Of a stretch of 64,000 bases of DNA, positions 8,380-16,356 are shown one piece after another. Source of the DNA: Nocardia arthritidis (GTDB taxonomy: Bacteria > Actinomycetota > Actinomycetes > Mycobacteriales > Mycobacteriaceae); assembly GCF_011801145.1 (NCBI RefSeq), contig NZ_CP046172.1, positions 2,480,001 through 2,544,000 of the forward strand, read 5' to 3'. The notes below the pieces were generated by a model. That model saw nothing but the letters and a program-made list of their open reading frames with translations. It did no database searches and was not told where the DNA came from. A program made the translations under genes and the position numbers. How positions within the stretch are numbered: position 1 is the first letter of the stretch; every line of letters starts with the position of its first letter.

Positions 8380-8991
8380 ATGCGGGGTCATTCGGTTACC
8401 AGAATGTCTCGTCGTCAGGTGCTTACCACTTCAGTGGAACTGCAAATGCCCGCAGGGTTGAACTTCGATCAATGGGAGCGAGTGGGTTGTCAGCTCTCCG
8501 AGGTGACAAATTCGTCGGCATGGTGGCTCGGCGACTGGCTTGTCTATGGGAAATCGCATTACGCCGACAGATATGAAGCGGGAATCAAAGCCGCCGGTCT
8601 ACAGTATCAGACACTACGAAACTACGCTTGGGTCGCGCGCCGGTTCGAACCGTCTCGACGCAGATCCACCCTGAGTTTTCAGCACCATGCCGAAGTAGCG
8701 TCCCTGCAACCCGACGAGCAGGATATGTGGCTCGATCGCGCCGATCAGGAGGAATGGACGACAAAGAAACTCCGCTGGGCCGTCGGCAACGCGCGCCGCC
8801 GAGTATCGTCCAATAATGCCGGCGCGAAAATGCTGCGGCGATTCGATATTCCGGGCAAGCATTTGCAGTTATGGCACAAGGCGGCCTCGGTTACCGGAAT
8901 CGAACTGGAGCGATGGGTGCTGGAAACACTCGACGGCGCCGCAAATCGAGCTCTGCAACACGACATTGTCATGGAGGACCGAACCGCATGA
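8380..8991 (+). CDS. LmbU-like transcriptional regulator
   Basis: A 203-residue protein of the LmbU/NovE family, named after the lincomycin- and novobiocin-cluster regulators. The family core is seen as NFDQWERVGCQLSEVTNSSA, then AWWLGDWLVYG, YQTLRNYAWVARRFE and LSFQHHAEVASL, in which the DNA-binding helices are thought to lie. The C-terminal ~60 residues are more divergent. The ATG at 8380 has a perfect AGGAGG (8369-8374) 5 nt upstream. LmbU-type proteins are found in antibiotic loci and act as activators, so this is probably a second cluster-situated regulator beside the SARP. Codon bias is less G/C-rich than in the tailoring genes. Confidence 0.88.
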   Translation: MRGHSVTRMSRRQVLTTSVELQMPAGLNFDQWERVGCQLSEVTNSSAWWLGDWLVYGKSHYADRYEAGIKAAGLQYQTLRNYAWVARRFEPSRRRSTLSFQHHAEVASLQPDEQDMWLDRADQEEWTTKKLRWAVGNARRRVSSNNAGAKMLRRFDIPGKHLQLWHKAASVTGIELERWVLETLDGAANRALQHDIVMEDRTA

Positions 8992-9128
8992 GTCGCGAAC
9001 CATCCCGCTGAATCGACCGCCGATCGCGGACAGAATTCGTCCCGGCTCGCGAGCACCGAGGATGTGGCTCCCGGGCAGGAACAACCACGTGTGCCCCGGT
9101 GGCCTCGGTCTACTCGGTGGAGGTGACC

Positions 9129-9404
9129 ATGCCTGAACACGGCTCCATCCGGTGTCGATCGGCGGGAGGGACGGTCGAGTCGAGAAGCTACGCGAAGCAC
9201 GACAAGGACTCGACCATGAGAATGACACGTTGGTTGGCGCTACTCGAATCCGCCGCGGTGGCCTGGTGCTCGCCGGCCTGGATTCCGTACCCGATCTCCA
9301 CCGATCCCGCCGAGACGCCGTTCGGCGATCCACGCCGCAGGGTTCGGATAGATCCGGTGCTCGAGGTCAGTATCGACGGCATATGGGTACGACACGACCG
9401 ATGA
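9129..9404 (+). CDS. Small hypothetical protein (low confidence)
   Basis: A 91-residue frame beginning MPEHGSIRCRS, with GGAGG about 6 nt upstream of the ATG. The central part (LLESAAVAWCSPAWIPYPIS) is mildly hydrophobic and its codons become G/C-rich at third positions in the second half, which favours coding. No family was recognised. It sits between the LmbU-like and NUDIX genes on the same strand. It could be a real small gene or a decayed remnant. Confidence 0.35.
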   Translation: MPEHGSIRCRSAGGTVESRSYAKHDKDSTMRMTRWLALLESAAVAWCSPAWIPYPISTDPAETPFGDPRRRVRIDPVLEVSIDGIWVRHDR

Positions 9405-9509
9405 TGCCGCGGCGCGGTACCGGGCGCCCCGAGCGGTAATCAACGAGCCCTCGATTCGCGGCTGTCACGTTCGACACGGTAGCGACTCGTTTCGTGAAGG
9501 GATGGCTTG

Positions 9510-10052
9510 ATGACCATGCGGTGGTCGGTCCTCGGCTCACGCTCGCTGTACCGCAGCGACTTCGTCGAGTTGCGGCTCGCCGACGTCGAACTGCCGGACG
9601 GTCTGCGGTTCGAGCATCATGTGCTGCACCTGGCCTCGTCGGCGGGGGTCGCGATAGTGCGCCGCGACAGCGTGCTGATGCTGTGGCGGCACCGGTTCAT
9701 CACCGACACCTGGGCCTGGGAGTTGCCCGCCGGTGGCATCGAACCAGGTGAAACCCCGGCGGCAGCGGCCGCACGGGAGGCGGAAGAGGAGACGGGGTGG
9801 CGACCGTTCCGGCTCACCGAACTCGCCTACATTCAGCCGATCGCCGGAATCGCCGACTCCGAGCAGTATGTGTTCCGGGCCGACGACGCGGTGCGGATAG
9901 GCGAGCCCGCCGACCCCAACGAAGCCGAGCGAATCGCCTGGGTGCCCTTGTCCGGTGTGCCCGCCCTGATCGCGGCGCGCCAGATCGTCGCCGCCGCGAC
10001 TGTGGTAGCTCTGCTCCGGCTGTGCCTGCTCACGGTGCGGCAGGAGATCTGA
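9510..10052 (+). CDS. NUDIX hydrolase (ADP-ribose pyrophosphatase-like)
   Basis: A 180-residue hydrolase with a complete Nudix box: GGIEPGETPAAAAAREAEEE followed by TGW, matching Gx5Ex7REUxEExGU, whose glutamates bind the catalytic metal. The preceding TWAWELPAGG is typical of ADP-ribose/NDP-sugar pyrophosphatases. It would hydrolyse a nucleoside diphosphate linked to another group; the exact substrate is not deducible. I chose ATG 9510 over the in-frame TTG at 9507 because of AAGGGA 6-7 nt upstream. Whether it belongs to the biosynthetic locus is uncertain. Confidence 0.9.
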   Translation: MTMRWSVLGSRSLYRSDFVELRLADVELPDGLRFEHHVLHLASSAGVAIVRRDSVLMLWRHRFITDTWAWELPAGGIEPGETPAAAAAREAEEETGWRPFRLTELAYIQPIAGIADSEQYVFRADDAVRIGEPADPNEAERIAWVPLSGVPALIAARQIVAAATVVALLRLCLLTVRQEI

Positions 10053-10071
10053 ACCGGCTTCGGGGCGGCCT

Positions 10072-10405
10072 GTGGGCGCTCTCGGCGGACGGATCCCGGA
10101 GGTCGCCGAGAGCGGCGCACGGTCCAGGGCAGGCGAATCCACACCCTACCTTCGCCATGGCGCGTGCGCTGAGTCGAGATCCATTGCGCCGCACCGGCGC
10201 CGGTGAGCCGAGCCGATGTATGGCGGCGGCCGGTGGCCAGCAGCAGTTTCGACCAGGCTCGCTCGGCACCGACAGCACACCAGATCTGTGGCTATGGCTT
10301 GCGCGCAACGCCGCCATAAGCTGAAATCGATTGCAGCGCACCGACTTCGATGGAATCGTTGCGCCATTCCGTGATCGCCGTGAAGCCGGTTTCGATGAAC
10401 TCGAA
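10072..10405 (+). repeat. Collapsed, colinear copy of pieces of 13.2-17.4 kb
   Basis: Four consecutive segments match a region 3-7 kb downstream, in the same order and orientation. 10072-10120 matches 13211-13259 inside the TetR gene with two mismatches in 49. 10127-10243 matches about 15604-15715, the 3' end of the DinB-like gene. 10243-10288 matches about 16212-16261, the 5' part of the same gene. 10290-10405 matches 17294-17410, the 3' end of the DUF574 methyltransferase gene. By eye identity is about 80-96 percent. None of the copies is an intact gene. The simplest reading is an old duplication of the 13-17 kb block followed by internal deletions. Confidence 0.85.
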
Positions 10406-10406
10406 A

Positions 10407-10676
10407 CATGTGCTGCCCGGATCCGTGGTGGAGCGGGTGAAGAGCCCCTACCCGTCCACCCAGGACCCGGGCTACGCGGCGAATCTGCAAATACTGGTGA
10501 AAGACCTGATGGGCGAGCCGGATTCGCCCCTGCTCGCCATGCTCGACCGCGACTGGCTGCAACAGGCCGTCGAACAGGACCCGACCCGGATGGCCGTCGG
10601 AACCCGCAGCGCGCTGGACCGCGCCATCGACATCGGCGTCTGGCTCGACCTCTACAAACCGGACCTGCGACTGTGA
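10407..10676 (+). pseudogene. 3' remnant of an asparagine synthetase (AsnB-like) gene
   Basis: About 89 codons, ending TGA at 10674-10676, encode the extreme C-terminus of a glutamine-hydrolysing asparagine synthetase: RVKSPYPSTQDPGYAANLQ, LDRDWL and the closing helix DIGVWLDLYKPDLRL. The full enzyme has over 600 residues, so the glutaminase domain and most of the synthetase domain are missing. Upstream the frame runs straight into the methyltransferase-derived repeat, so the truncation point is the repeat junction. It cannot be functional. Confidence 0.8.
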
Positions 10677-10879
10677 GATAGACAGCGGCACAATGGCCAC
10701 GTCGTCCATCGACGTGGCCGAAAGTGCGGTATCCGTGGCTCGTCAGGTGGGGCGCGCTACTGCCGGAATCACGCACACTGGTCCGGCGCGATCGTTGGAA
10801 GCTTTGTCGCCCAACAGGTTCCAGTTGTCTCTGCGAGACCCTGGGCAGCGCATCGATTATCCACTCGAAGGAGCCCCAC

Positions 10880-11704
10880 ATGCCTTTCATCACAACGCCG
10901 GACGGCGTGGACATCTACTACAAGGACTGGGGCAACGGACAGCCCATCGTCTTCAGCCACGGCTGGCCCTTGTCCTCGGACGACTGGGACGCACAACTGA
11001 TGTTCTTCGTGTCCCATGGTTTTCGGGTGATCGCGCACGACCGGCGCGGCCATGGTCGTTCCGCGCAGGTCGCCGAGGGGCACGATATGGATCACTATGC
11101 CGATGACCTGGCCGCCGTCGTCTCCCATCTCGATCTGTCGGACGCGGTTCATATCGGTCATTCCACCGGCGGCGGTGAGGTCGTGCGCTACCTCACCCGG
11201 CATGGACAGGATCGGGCGGCCAAAGCCGTTCTGATCAGTGCGGTGCCGCCGATCATGGTGAAGACCGCCGATAATCCGGGCGGACTGGACAAGTCGGTTT
11301 TCGATGACATCCAAGAACAGGTCGCCACCCGCCGGTCGGATTTCTTCCGCACCTTCGCCGAGGGACCGTTCTACGGTTACAACCGGCCCGGCGCACAGCC
11401 TTCCGAGGGAGTGATCGCCAACTGGTGGCGGCAGGGCATGGCCGGCGGCGCCAAGGCACACTACGACGGTGTCGTCGCATTTTCCCAGACCGACTTCACC
11501 GAGGAGCTTACGAAGATCACGATCCCGGTCCTCGTCATGCACGGGGAGGACGACCAGGTGGTCCCGATCGAGAACACCGGCGTCCGCTCGGCCGAACTGC
11601 TGCCCAACGGCACGCTCAAAACCTATCCGGGTTTCCCGCACGGTATGCCGACCACCGAAGCCGCGACCATCAACGCCGACCTGCTCGCATTCATTCGATC
11701 CTGA
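10880..11704 (+). CDS. Alpha/beta hydrolase, non-heme chloroperoxidase family
   Basis: A 274-residue alpha/beta hydrolase of the cofactor-free haloperoxidase/perhydrolase group (about 275 residues). It opens MPFITTPDGVDIYYKDWG and has the oxyanion HGWPLS, the nucleophile elbow GHSTGGG, the acid in MHGEDDQVVP and the catalytic His in GFPHGM. Such enzymes hydrolyse esters and, with organic acid, form peracids that halogenate non-specifically; the physiological role is usually unknown. The frame is open further upstream, but the ATG at 10880 has AAGGAG 6-7 nt before it and matches family N-termini. A bidirectional hairpin follows the stop. Confidence 0.93.
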   Translation: MPFITTPDGVDIYYKDWGNGQPIVFSHGWPLSSDDWDAQLMFFVSHGFRVIAHDRRGHGRSAQVAEGHDMDHYADDLAAVVSHLDLSDAVHIGHSTGGGEVVRYLTRHGQDRAAKAVLISAVPPIMVKTADNPGGLDKSVFDDIQEQVATRRSDFFRTFAEGPFYGYNRPGAQPSEGVIANWWRQGMAGGAKAHYDGVVAFSQTDFTEELTKITIPVLVMHGEDDQVVPIENTGVRSAELLPNGTLKTYPGFPHGMPTTEAATINADLLAFIRS

Positions 11705-11713
11705 GTAGCGATC

Positions 11714-11766
11714 GGAGCCCGTCCGCGATCCGAAACCCGCGCGGAACCGCGCGGCGGACGGGCTCC
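11714..11766. terminator. Bidirectional terminator-like hairpin between convergent genes
   Basis: A perfect 13-bp inverted repeat, GGAGCCCGTCCGC (11714-11726) and GCGGACGGGCTCC (11754-11766), lies between the convergent hydrolase and GlxA-like genes. The 27-nt loop contains a second small GCGCGG/CCGCGC stem. There is no T-run. Confidence 0.6.
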
Positions 11767-11786
11767 CCGGCCGAGCATCCGCCGGA

Positions 11787-12803
11787 TCAGGACACTGCCA
11801 GCTCCGGCTCATCCGCCGGCGTCGCGGGCGCGAAACCGGTCGAGCGGAATCGCTGCTGATATTTGCGCGGTGAGATGCCCAACCGTGCGATGAAGGCCCG
11901 GCGCAGGGCCTCGCTGGTGCCGTATCCGGCGGTTATGGCGGCCTCGGTCACGGAATGCCCGGCGTGCAAGAGGTCTCGCGCGGTACAGAAGCGGACGAAG
12001 CCCACGTACTCGGCGGGCGAGCGCTCCAGTTCTGCGCGAAACAGTCTGGTCAGGTGGCGCGGACTGACCCGGGCGTGCGCGGCCAGGGTCTGCACGGTGT
12101 GCGGGTAGGCCGGGTCCGCGCAGATCAGGTCCACCGCCCGCCGCACGAGCGGGCTGCGCGGCGCGGGCCCGTTCAGGTGGGCCGAGAACTGCGACTGCCC
12201 ACCCGCGCGCTGCATGTACACCACCAGCGATTGCGCCACCCGCCGCGCCACATCCGGCCCGTGGTCCTCCTCGACCATGGCCAATGCCAGATCCACGCCC
12301 GCCACCACTCCCGCTGAGCTGTACAGGTTTCCGTCGCGCACGAAAATGGCATCGGGCCGCACATCGACCGCCGGATATCGATGGGCCAGCTCGCCCGCGA
12401 ACTTCCAGTGCGTGGTCGCCCGGCGGCCGTCCAGCAGCCCGAGTGCGGCCACCACGAACGTGCCGCTGCAGATCGAGGCGAAGCGCCGCGTGCGGGACGA
12501 GAGCGAGCAGGCCGCGGCCAGCACCTGTTCGGTCACGAAACGGGCGGGTGGCAGTTCACTGCCCGCGATCACCACGGTGTCGAAGCGCCCGGGATCGGCG
12601 GCCGCGCCATTGACCTCGATCCGGGTGCCGATCGAGGTCCGCACGGGACACCCATCGGGTGACAGCACGACCACCTCGTAGTCGCAGACCGTCTGATTGG
12701 CCTCCACGAAAACCTCTGCCGGACCGACGAAATCGAGCAGCTTGACCCCGTCGAAGATCAGGAACCCGATGCGCTTGCGCGGTGCACCCGCGAATGAGGA
12801 CAT
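11787..12803 (-). CDS. GlxA-like transcriptional regulator (DJ-1/PfpI domain + AraC HTH)
   Basis: A 338-residue two-domain regulator. Residues ~7-180 form a class I glutamine amidotransferase-like (DJ-1/PfpI) sensor domain: KRIGFLIFDGVKLLDFVGPA at the N-terminus and the nucleophile-elbow equivalent ASICSGTFVVAALGLLDGR with a Cys. Residues ~235-320 are a pair of AraC-type HTHs (TLAAHARVSPRHLTRLFRAE, then SVTEAAITAGYGTSEALRRA). The frame is open 12 codons further upstream, but I start at MSSFAGAPRK because homologues begin just before the first beta strand. It is divergent from the TetR gene at 12881 with a 77-bp shared promoter region. The inducer is unknown. Confidence 0.92.
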   Translation of the reverse strand: MSSFAGAPRKRIGFLIFDGVKLLDFVGPAEVFVEANQTVCDYEVVVLSPDGCPVRTSIGTRIEVNGAAADPGRFDTVVIAGSELPPARFVTEQVLAAACSLSSRTRRFASICSGTFVVAALGLLDGRRATTHWKFAGELAHRYPAVDVRPDAIFVRDGNLYSSAGVVAGVDLALAMVEEDHGPDVARRVAQSLVVYMQRAGGQSQFSAHLNGPAPRSPLVRRAVDLICADPAYPHTVQTLAAHARVSPRHLTRLFRAELERSPAEYVGFVRFCTARDLLHAGHSVTEAAITAGYGTSEALRRAFIARLGISPRKYQQRFRSTGFAPATPADEPELAVS

Positions 12804-12880
12804 GTCAACCAGTATTCTGGAGCTGCGCCTCCATAACAAGGTGATCTGTATCGCCGCACGTAGATTGGTACGGTGACCTC

Positions 12881-13507
12881 ATGGGACGGCCGCGACAGTT
12901 CGACGAATCGAACCTGCTCGACGTCGCGATCGAGCAATTCTGGTCCAAGGGATTCGACGACACGTCCGTGGATGACGTCTCGCGGATCGCCAACGTCGGC
13001 AATGGCAGCATCTACGCGGCATACGGCAGCAAACGCGGCCTGTTCCTGGCCGCGTTCACCCGGTACTGCGATCGCCGGGCCGCCTTCGTGCGCGAAACCG
13101 TGCTCGCCGCACCGGGTTCCGCGAGAACGGCGATCCTGACGCTGCTGCGCGCCATCGTCGACGACTGCGCCGCACAACCCCATCGCCGCGGTTGCCTGAT
13201 GATCAACAGTGTGGCCGCTCTCGGCGGACGGATCCCGGAGGTCGCCGAGATCGGCGCACGAACCACCGCCGCCATGGAAGACGCGGTGGCAGAACGCCTC
13301 CGCCGGGTCGCACCCGTCGGCGATCACAAGGCGATCGCGGTACTCAGCGCGCACATCATCCTGGTCTCGCAGGGATTGATCCAGCTCAGCCGCCTCCATG
13401 CCTCGGTCCATCGCCTACACGAAATCGCCGAAGCCTCGCTGGGCACGCTGCCCACCGCCTGGGCCGACCGCATCGATGCCGAACCTCGAAAGGCGCACGC
13501 GCGCTGA
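12881..13507 (+). CDS. TetR/AcrR-family transcriptional regulator
   Basis: A 208-residue regulator. The N-terminal HTH spans about residues 8-52 (LLDVAIEQFWSKGFDDTSVD, then GNGSIYAAYGSKRGLFLAAF). The C-terminal ligand domain includes RRGCLMINSVAALGG, resembling the TetR_C group found in AcuR/YcdC-type regulators. It is divergent from the GlxA-like gene and may regulate it. A 49-bp internal stretch (13211-13259) is duplicated at 10072-10120 in the collapsed repeat. Confidence 0.92.
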   Translation: MGRPRQFDESNLLDVAIEQFWSKGFDDTSVDDVSRIANVGNGSIYAAYGSKRGLFLAAFTRYCDRRAAFVRETVLAAPGSARTAILTLLRAIVDDCAAQPHRRGCLMINSVAALGGRIPEVAEIGARTTAAMEDAVAERLRRVAPVGDHKAIAVLSAHIILVSQGLIQLSRLHASVHRLHEIAEASLGTLPTAWADRIDAEPRKAHAR

Positions 13508-13612
13508 CCCGGTCCGCATTTCATGATCGATTCGGCAAGCGCCGCCATAGTCGTCGTCCGCGGCATCGGTTTCAAACTGGTTCAGTCGTAGATCGATGTG
13601 TGCCAACGGAAT

Positions 13613-14950
13613 CTACAGGTTCAACCATTCGGGTGGGGTGTAATGTTCGGCGCCGGCGAAGCTTCCCGGCGCCGGTATCTCGTTCTCCAGCGCCCGGATC
13701 TGGGCGGCTTCGTACTGGTCGGCCCCGTGGTACGAGGATGCCGCGGTCACCATCGATCGCCCGGATTCGGTGAGGTCGTCGCGGACCGCGGCGAGCAGTT
13801 CGTTGAAGGTCTGCGCCGCTTGGTTGAACTTCGACACCGCCTTCGGAAACTGTTGCTGCACACCGTCGATATGCGCTCCCGAGCAGATCCTCGTGCCGAT
13901 GTCGTACTGTTCGGCCGCCGACGGCAGGGTGTGGTACCCGGCGTAGTACAACTGGACGACATTCACCACGACGATGTCGTTGTTGTCGTCGGTGGGGTTG
14001 CCGAATCCCCTGCCCTTCAACTGCTGATACGCCGAGGACTGTAGATGGGGGTTTTGTATCCGGGCGAATGGGCTGCCGAACGGCCCGGACGAGTCGAGAT
14101 CCGTTTCGAGTCCCTTGCCGATCTGCTCGTCGAGCGCGGCGATATTCATGTCGAGCCGGTCCAGCGACAGTCCCGCGTTGAAGACGAGCCCACTGGCCGA
14201 TAGGTCCGGCGCGACGCCGATTTGCTGCTCATGCGATGGAGACTTCGATTCGGCGATCAGGCCCCCGGTCACACCGATAGCGGCAAGGCCCGCGTCGATC
14301 AACCCCTCGGGCGAGGTCAGCGCAAGGAACAGCGCGACCGTATCGGCGAGGATCGCGGTCAATCCGGCGGCCTCTTTGAAAGTGGTTCCCTCCGAGCCGG
14401 GCGGCGGTCCCGGATCGCCCCCGCCGCCGAGGCGCGAGATCAGGTCCCGGCAAATCCACACGACGCATTCCTTGGTCAATTCCACCCCATCGGCCAGCGA
14501 CTTTGCGCCTATCGCCATTTCGCGCGCGCACCCGCTGTGGGCCACCGCGGTGTTCTTGAACGGGCCCAGGAAATTGTGGTAGAACGAATCCGCTCCGTCG
14601 CCCTTCCACTCTCCGGCGTGAATCAATTTCTGTACTTCGTCGACATCCTCGGCGGCCCTGACGATCGAGCAGTACACGGAGCTGCCTGTCGGCGACTCCC
14701 ACCGATCCGACTGACCGGCGAACTGGTCGGCGAGCGGATCCAGATCGTGCCCATCCAATGTGTAATACCCGCGGAATCGGGTGATGAGGCTCGTCAGGTT
14801 CTGATTGAAATACGCCAACCCGTCGGTGGCTTGGCGGACGTAGGCCGGGTTGGTCGGATCAATGACCGCGTCGTCCCAGAATTTGCTGTCGGCTACCTGT
14901 TGCAACTTCGTGAGCAACGGCTCCAACTCACCCTGCAGTGATATTCCCAT
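13613..14950 (-). CDS. ESX/WXG100-like hypothetical protein
   Basis: A 445-residue protein beginning MGISLQGELEPLLTKLQQ, predicted mostly helical. An N-terminal region of about 150 residues contains W-x-G-like GEWKGDGADSFYHNFLGPF, as in WXG100/LXG-type ESX substrates. A central Ala/Gly-rich hydrophobic stretch (AAGLTAILADTVALFLALTS and following) could be membrane-associated. The C-terminal helical part (KAVSKFNQAAQTFNELLAAV) resembles a second WXG100-like hairpin. No Sec signal peptide. The frame is open far upstream, but the Arg-rich, low-bias extension is probably not coding. A role as an ESX (type VII) secreted or associated protein is inferred; no ESX machinery genes are in view. Confidence 0.75.
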   Translation of the reverse strand: MGISLQGELEPLLTKLQQVADSKFWDDAVIDPTNPAYVRQATDGLAYFNQNLTSLITRFRGYYTLDGHDLDPLADQFAGQSDRWESPTGSSVYCSIVRAAEDVDEVQKLIHAGEWKGDGADSFYHNFLGPFKNTAVAHSGCAREMAIGAKSLADGVELTKECVVWICRDLISRLGGGGDPGPPPGSEGTTFKEAAGLTAILADTVALFLALTSPEGLIDAGLAAIGVTGGLIAESKSPSHEQQIGVAPDLSASGLVFNAGLSLDRLDMNIAALDEQIGKGLETDLDSSGPFGSPFARIQNPHLQSSAYQQLKGRGFGNPTDDNNDIVVVNVVQLYYAGYHTLPSAAEQYDIGTRICSGAHIDGVQQQFPKAVSKFNQAAQTFNELLAAVRDDLTESGRSMVTAASSYHGADQYEAAQIRALENEIPAPGSFAGAEHYTPPEWLNL

Positions 14951-15166
14951 CGCCGGAAACCCCCCAGCGTATTGACAGTGTCTTCGAGAATACCGAGAGA
15001 TACGATGCGCCGAACCCGCAATATTTTGTCTTGCGCACATCGCGCGCGTGTGTATCGCAGGCCGATCCGGCATGTCAAGGCACAGGATCCGGGGCATGGA
15101 GTGTGCGGCCGACCTGTGCAAGCCTGGCGGTTCGCAAGGAATTTGTTGGTAGAAGGGATAATTCGC

Positions 15167-15592
15167 GTGATTGTTGGTCGGAAGACAACCACGGCGCTGA
15201 CGGTGCTCGGCTCGGTGACCGCGGCAGTCGTCCTCGCCGCGCCGCAGGCGGGAGCCGCCGTCACCCGCCTCGATATCGCGACGGGCCTGAGCTTCGGGTT
15301 GGCCCAGTACGGCACCGGCTGTTCGTACACCATCACGGCGACGGCCAAACCGGGCACCTCGGTGGCCTTCTACGAAGCCGACGAGCAGGGCAACGGCACC
15401 CGCGACACCTTCAACCCGCAAATGCCGCAGGTCGACGCGTCCGGCAAAGCGACAACCACCTGGCGGCCCGCCACCAAGGGTCGACACGGGATCTTCGCCC
15501 AGGAAGCCCCCACCGGTGACGCGACCGCCAGCACGATCGCCACCGTCGGCACCGGCATCAACCTCGGCTTCCTCTGCCTGACCCTGCCCTGA
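15167..15592 (+). CDS. Small secreted protein of unknown function
   Basis: A 141-residue exported protein. GTG at 15167 has AGAAGGGA about 8 nt upstream; the open frame before it has poor codon bias. Residues 1-30 form a Sec signal peptide (VGRKTTT, then a hydrophobic core ending AAPQAGA) with cleavage likely near Ala30. The mature part looks like a single beta-sandwich with two Cys (CSYTITATAKPG and FLCLTLP) that could form a disulfide. Divergent from the ESX-like gene. Family not recognised. Confidence 0.75.
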   Translation: MIVGRKTTTALTVLGSVTAAVVLAAPQAGAAVTRLDIATGLSFGLAQYGTGCSYTITATAKPGTSVAFYEADEQGNGTRDTFNPQMPQVDASGKATTTWRPATKGRHGIFAQEAPTGDATASTIATVGTGINLGFLCLTLP

Positions 15593-15630
15593 TTCCTATC
15601 GCGGGCAGGCGAATCCGCACTCTACCTTCG

Positions 15631-16290
15631 CTATCGGCGCGTGCGCTGAGTGGAGATCCATTGCGCCGCACCGGCGCCGGTGAGCCGAGCCGATGTATGG
15701 CGGCCGGTGGTCAGCAGCAGCAGGTCGGCGAGGGAGCCTTCGATCACCGGTCCGCCGCCTTCGGCCCACTCGCCGTCGGTCGCCACGAGGCGGTAACCGC
15801 TGAACTTCTCGCGGGCATGAAATGGAGCCCCCATCTCCCAGACCCGCGCGAGGGCCGAACGTGCTGCGGCGACCGGCATTTCCCTGGTGATCCCGAGCGG
15901 GATCGCGATGTCCTGGCCGTGCACGAGCATATCCATCAGCCGGTCGGCGGGGGTGGTGCCGATCGGCGTGAGCCGGGAGTCGATGCGGTCGCGCAGCTCG
16001 GCGAGCAGCTGCTGATTCGTCCGGCGCTGGGCATGACGAATCGCGGTGTCGCGGATAAGCCGGGCGAGGTTGCCGCGGGCGCGAATCAGGTTCACCAGAA
16101 TCCATCCGATATCGGGGCGCATCGGCATCACCAGATGCCCGACGACATCGCGAATTCGCCAGTCGTCGCATAAAGACGCACGGTCCCAATCGTTTTCGGG
16201 CAGGGATCGCAACAGTTCGACCAGACTCGCGCGCTCGGCGGCGACAGCACGCCAGATCTGCTCGGTGGTCAAAGACGTCTCGGCGGCCAT
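15631..16290 (-). CDS. Maleylpyruvate isomerase-family (DinB-fold, mycothiol-dependent-type) protein
   Basis: A 219-residue DinB-like four-helix protein of the actinobacterial mycothiol-dependent maleylpyruvate isomerase family (TIGR03083 group). Diagnostic pieces are the N-terminal helix VAAERASLVELLRSL followed by DWDRASLCDDWRIRDVVGHL, and MLVHGQDIAIPLG, which supplies metal-ligand His residues. The C-terminal domain ends TGAGAAQWISTQ. It may use mycothiol or detoxify an electrophile; substrate unknown. ATG 16290 is preceded by GAGGAG. It is divergent from a MerR regulator across a classic MerR operator. Its 3' and 5' pieces recur in the collapsed repeat at 10.1-10.3 kb. Confidence 0.85.
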   Translation of the reverse strand: MAAETSLTTEQIWRAVAAERASLVELLRSLPENDWDRASLCDDWRIRDVVGHLVMPMRPDIGWILVNLIRARGNLARLIRDTAIRHAQRRTNQQLLAELRDRIDSRLTPIGTTPADRLMDMLVHGQDIAIPLGITREMPVAAARSALARVWEMGAPFHAREKFSGYRLVATDGEWAEGGGPVIEGSLADLLLLTTGRHTSARLTGAGAAQWISTQRTRR

Positions 16291-16330
16291 TCGCCTCGCT
16301 CCTCGTTTGAGTGGGTATTCGACTACGGTA

Positions 16331-16355
16331 GGAACTCCAGTGGGGTGGAGGTTCC
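16331..16355. promoter_or_regulatory. MerR-type operator in the divergent promoter
   Basis: The dyad GGAACTCCA-gtgggg-TGGAGGTTCC (16331-16355) is symmetric except for one base and has the usual MerR-family form (CTCCA...TGGAG within an over-long spacer). Read leftward, a weak -35 (TGGAAC) and -10 (TACCGT) flank it with about 19-20 bp between, the geometry MerR proteins correct by twisting DNA. It overlaps the Shine-Dalgarno of the MerR gene itself, fitting autoregulation plus activation of the isomerase-like gene. Confidence 0.7.
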
Positions 16356-16356
16356 A

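Noticed and set aside
13613..15487. 624-codon version of the ESX-like gene
   Set aside because: The first ~180 codons are Arg/Gly/His-rich, overlap the divergent secreted-protein gene and have poor codon bias; ATG 14950 fits coding character.
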